From Tetrastigma voinierianum (Eukaryota; Streptophyta; Magnoliopsida; Vitales; Vitaceae), in NCBI GenBank assembly GCA_016808115.1, contig JAEQBH010004404.1, positions 1 through 64,000 of the forward strand: a stretch of 64,000 nt of DNA, read 5' to 3'. Made by a program: the position numbers and the translations under genes. The notes below the pieces were generated by a model. That model was not told where the DNA came from. It saw only the letters and a program-made list of their open reading frames with translations, and made no database searches. Position 1 is the stretch's first letter; the number at the start of each line of letters is the position of its first letter. Of the stretch, positions 62,318-64,000 are shown piece after piece.

Positions 62318-64000
62318 TTTCGGGATTTTTCCTCAACCCAAGACTCCCAACGGCCTGACTCTTCTAATAACCCGACGCCTTCCCCTCTTCTCCTTCCCCG
62401 CATTTCTTTCCCTTTCCTCTATTTTCCCTCCCGATTCTCTTCCTCCCAAGCAGCTCGGGCTTCCATTATCCACCACACCCTCCTCGGCGCACGCAGTGGT
62501 TGAGCAACACAACCGTGAGCACCCGCCTTATTCCAGGTTTGTACTGGCCACCTCTCGTCTGTCGCTCAACCCGCCAACGAGGATCGCCGGGAAAACGCTT
62601 CCGGTCATCGCTCCATTCAACGCCTCATTCCATTCCCACTTCGTCGAGCGGCTGGTAACACGTCTTCGGAGAGATCATGATCATCAGCTGATTTCCGTAT
62701 TTTTTACAAGATATGAATCCTTAAAGGTCAAGCCGGAGATTCTATGCGTAGCTTGATTGTTATATGGTGTAGTTGGTGGCTTTTTATGCTTAGATTTTGC
62801 GGTTTTCTTTTTTCTTTTTCAATTTAGATTATTTGTGTGCTTATTAGGAATAGCCATTTTGGTGGATGGATGACTGTGACTTGAATCATAGTGTGCTGAA
62901 ATTGAAAATATAAATTATATGATAAAATTGGTGTATGAATGATTTGGGTCTTAATGATAGTCACGCGATGAAGTTTCTATGTTTCCGATGGGCAATAGTG
63001 AGATACAGTGAAAGGAAATTTTGGGGAAGTTTCTGCACTAAGATAAAATGCAAATTGGTCAAAAGCTTGCTCAGAAATTTGGGTCTCACTTGCATTTGTA
63101 GTTAAAAGAGGTACAAACAAAATTTGGGTTTTTTCTTCATTCTTGGCTCATGGAGCAGGATAAATTTGTTGTTGAAGATTTTCTTCCTCTCCTTAAGGCT
63201 GATAGAGGATGACACTCAATTGTTTCAAAATGCATGTGCTGGAAAGCTGGTGGAATATAATCTAAAATGCATTGTTGCTTAAATTATTGCGCTTCATCTG
63301 GAAACCAACATATCAGTCAAAGCAATTTGATTCATTCCTCAAGACAAGATATTGGTCCCAATGAAATTCACATATGGCTAGATTTTTGTTTTGATTGGTC
63401 GATATCGAATGTTTAAGCATTAAAATACCATTTGCCCGCTTCTAGTTTGATGTGCCGATATTTATGTTGATTTGCAGAACGCTTCCTCGTTCGAAATCCT
63501 CACACAAAAATATTTTAATAAATAATGATTCAGTGGGGATAGTACATTTTACTAAATAATTTACATTTACTAAATAATTTTGTTTACCATTTGAAAATAG
63601 TCGCTATGTTCTGCTTTCCCTCTATTCTTCAGAATGTTACTACAACGGACATATAGCTATATGATCGATAACGACAAGGAAATATGATACAAATAAAGCT
63701 TCCATCAGGCTTTCGGGAAATACCATGGACTGCACGCTTGAACAATCAAGGATATCATTTTTGCAAGCACACCTATTGACAAACTAAGTTCAACTTAGTC
63801 CTCAAGTGTAAGTATCCTCTAAAATGTGGAAATAGGTTCCAACTCTTTATAATATGGAATGACAGATTCGTGCACTTTAATGTTGAAATATGAGCAATAC
63901 AACCGTCATCGAGGAAATTGAATTGTTTGTCGAGGTCGCTAAAATACAATCGGCTAAAGAGGATCGGATCTATCATGCTATGCACTGGAGCATCAAGTAA
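62318..64000. other. CpG-rich stretch then AT-rich sequence, no gene called
   Basis: 62.33-62.75 kb is GC- and CpG-rich, like a plant 5' gene end. A frame of 87 codons (62496-62756, plus strand) begins with GTG, not ATG, and matches nothing I know. From 62.76 to 64.0 kb the sequence is AT-rich. On the minus strand 63773-63985 is open for 70 codons without recognisable motifs. A gene may start at ~62.4 kb, but the sequence alone does not support a model. Confidence 0.4.

Noticed and set aside
62496..62756. 87-codon open frame on the plus strand
   Set aside because: It begins with GTG, has no ATG upstream in frame, matches no family I know and lies in GC-rich sequence where open frames are common.
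63773..63985. 70-codon minus-strand frame as a gene
   Set aside because: No motif, no start context, no splice partners; length is within chance for AT-rich DNA.

Overview
This looks like flowering-plant nuclear DNA. Genes are split into many short exons with AT-rich introns. There is a nuclear tRNA-His gene, plant-type Ty1/copia and Ty3/gypsy retrotransposons, TRIMs, tRNA-derived SINEs and a hAT transposon. I see nothing bacterial, organellar or viral. Species cannot be told from the sequence.

Two conserved host genes frame the window, both on the minus strand. On the left (about 1.8 to 15.7 kb) lies the 5' two-thirds of a large plant WD40 protein of the BRWD/PHIP type; its 3' part, where the family carries a bromodomain, is off the left edge. 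Its introns are packed with mobile DNA: a decayed copia fragment, two ~295-bp TRIMs with perfect 5-bp target duplications, a 669-bp TRIM, one clear and one possible SINE, and a ~3.6-kb copia element whose LTRs belong to the same family as the 669-bp TRIM. On the right (53.15 to 59.50 kb) is a full-length 15-exon gene for the replicative helicase subunit MCM7 (PROLIFERA), with E2F-type sites just upstream and a tRNA-His(GTG) gene behind it.

Between them is a repeat block. From about 17.0 to 37.1 kb it is one SIRE/Maximus-like copia element taken apart by later insertions: a 4.5-kb solo LTR and a 1.7-kb solo LTR, both inside its RNase H frame and both with target duplications, a 2.2-kb LTR, and a 6.5-kb hAT transposon inside its 3' LTR. 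Next is a GC-richer ~11.7-kb Tat-like Ty3/gypsy element in minus orientation (about 37.5 to 49.1 kb), then a 2.1-kb solo LTR with an AAATT target duplication (49.4 to 51.5 kb).

Both host genes carry single-base frameshifts and damaged splice sites in otherwise well-conserved exons. This could be real decay or uncorrected indel errors in the assembly; hitting two independent housekeeping genes favours assembly error for at least some. From 59.8 to 64 kb I find only weak candidates: one unrecognised exon at about 61.7 kb and a short tandem repeat at 62.2 kb. I found no clear sign of a new biological system; the most informative content is the datable nesting of the retroelements.
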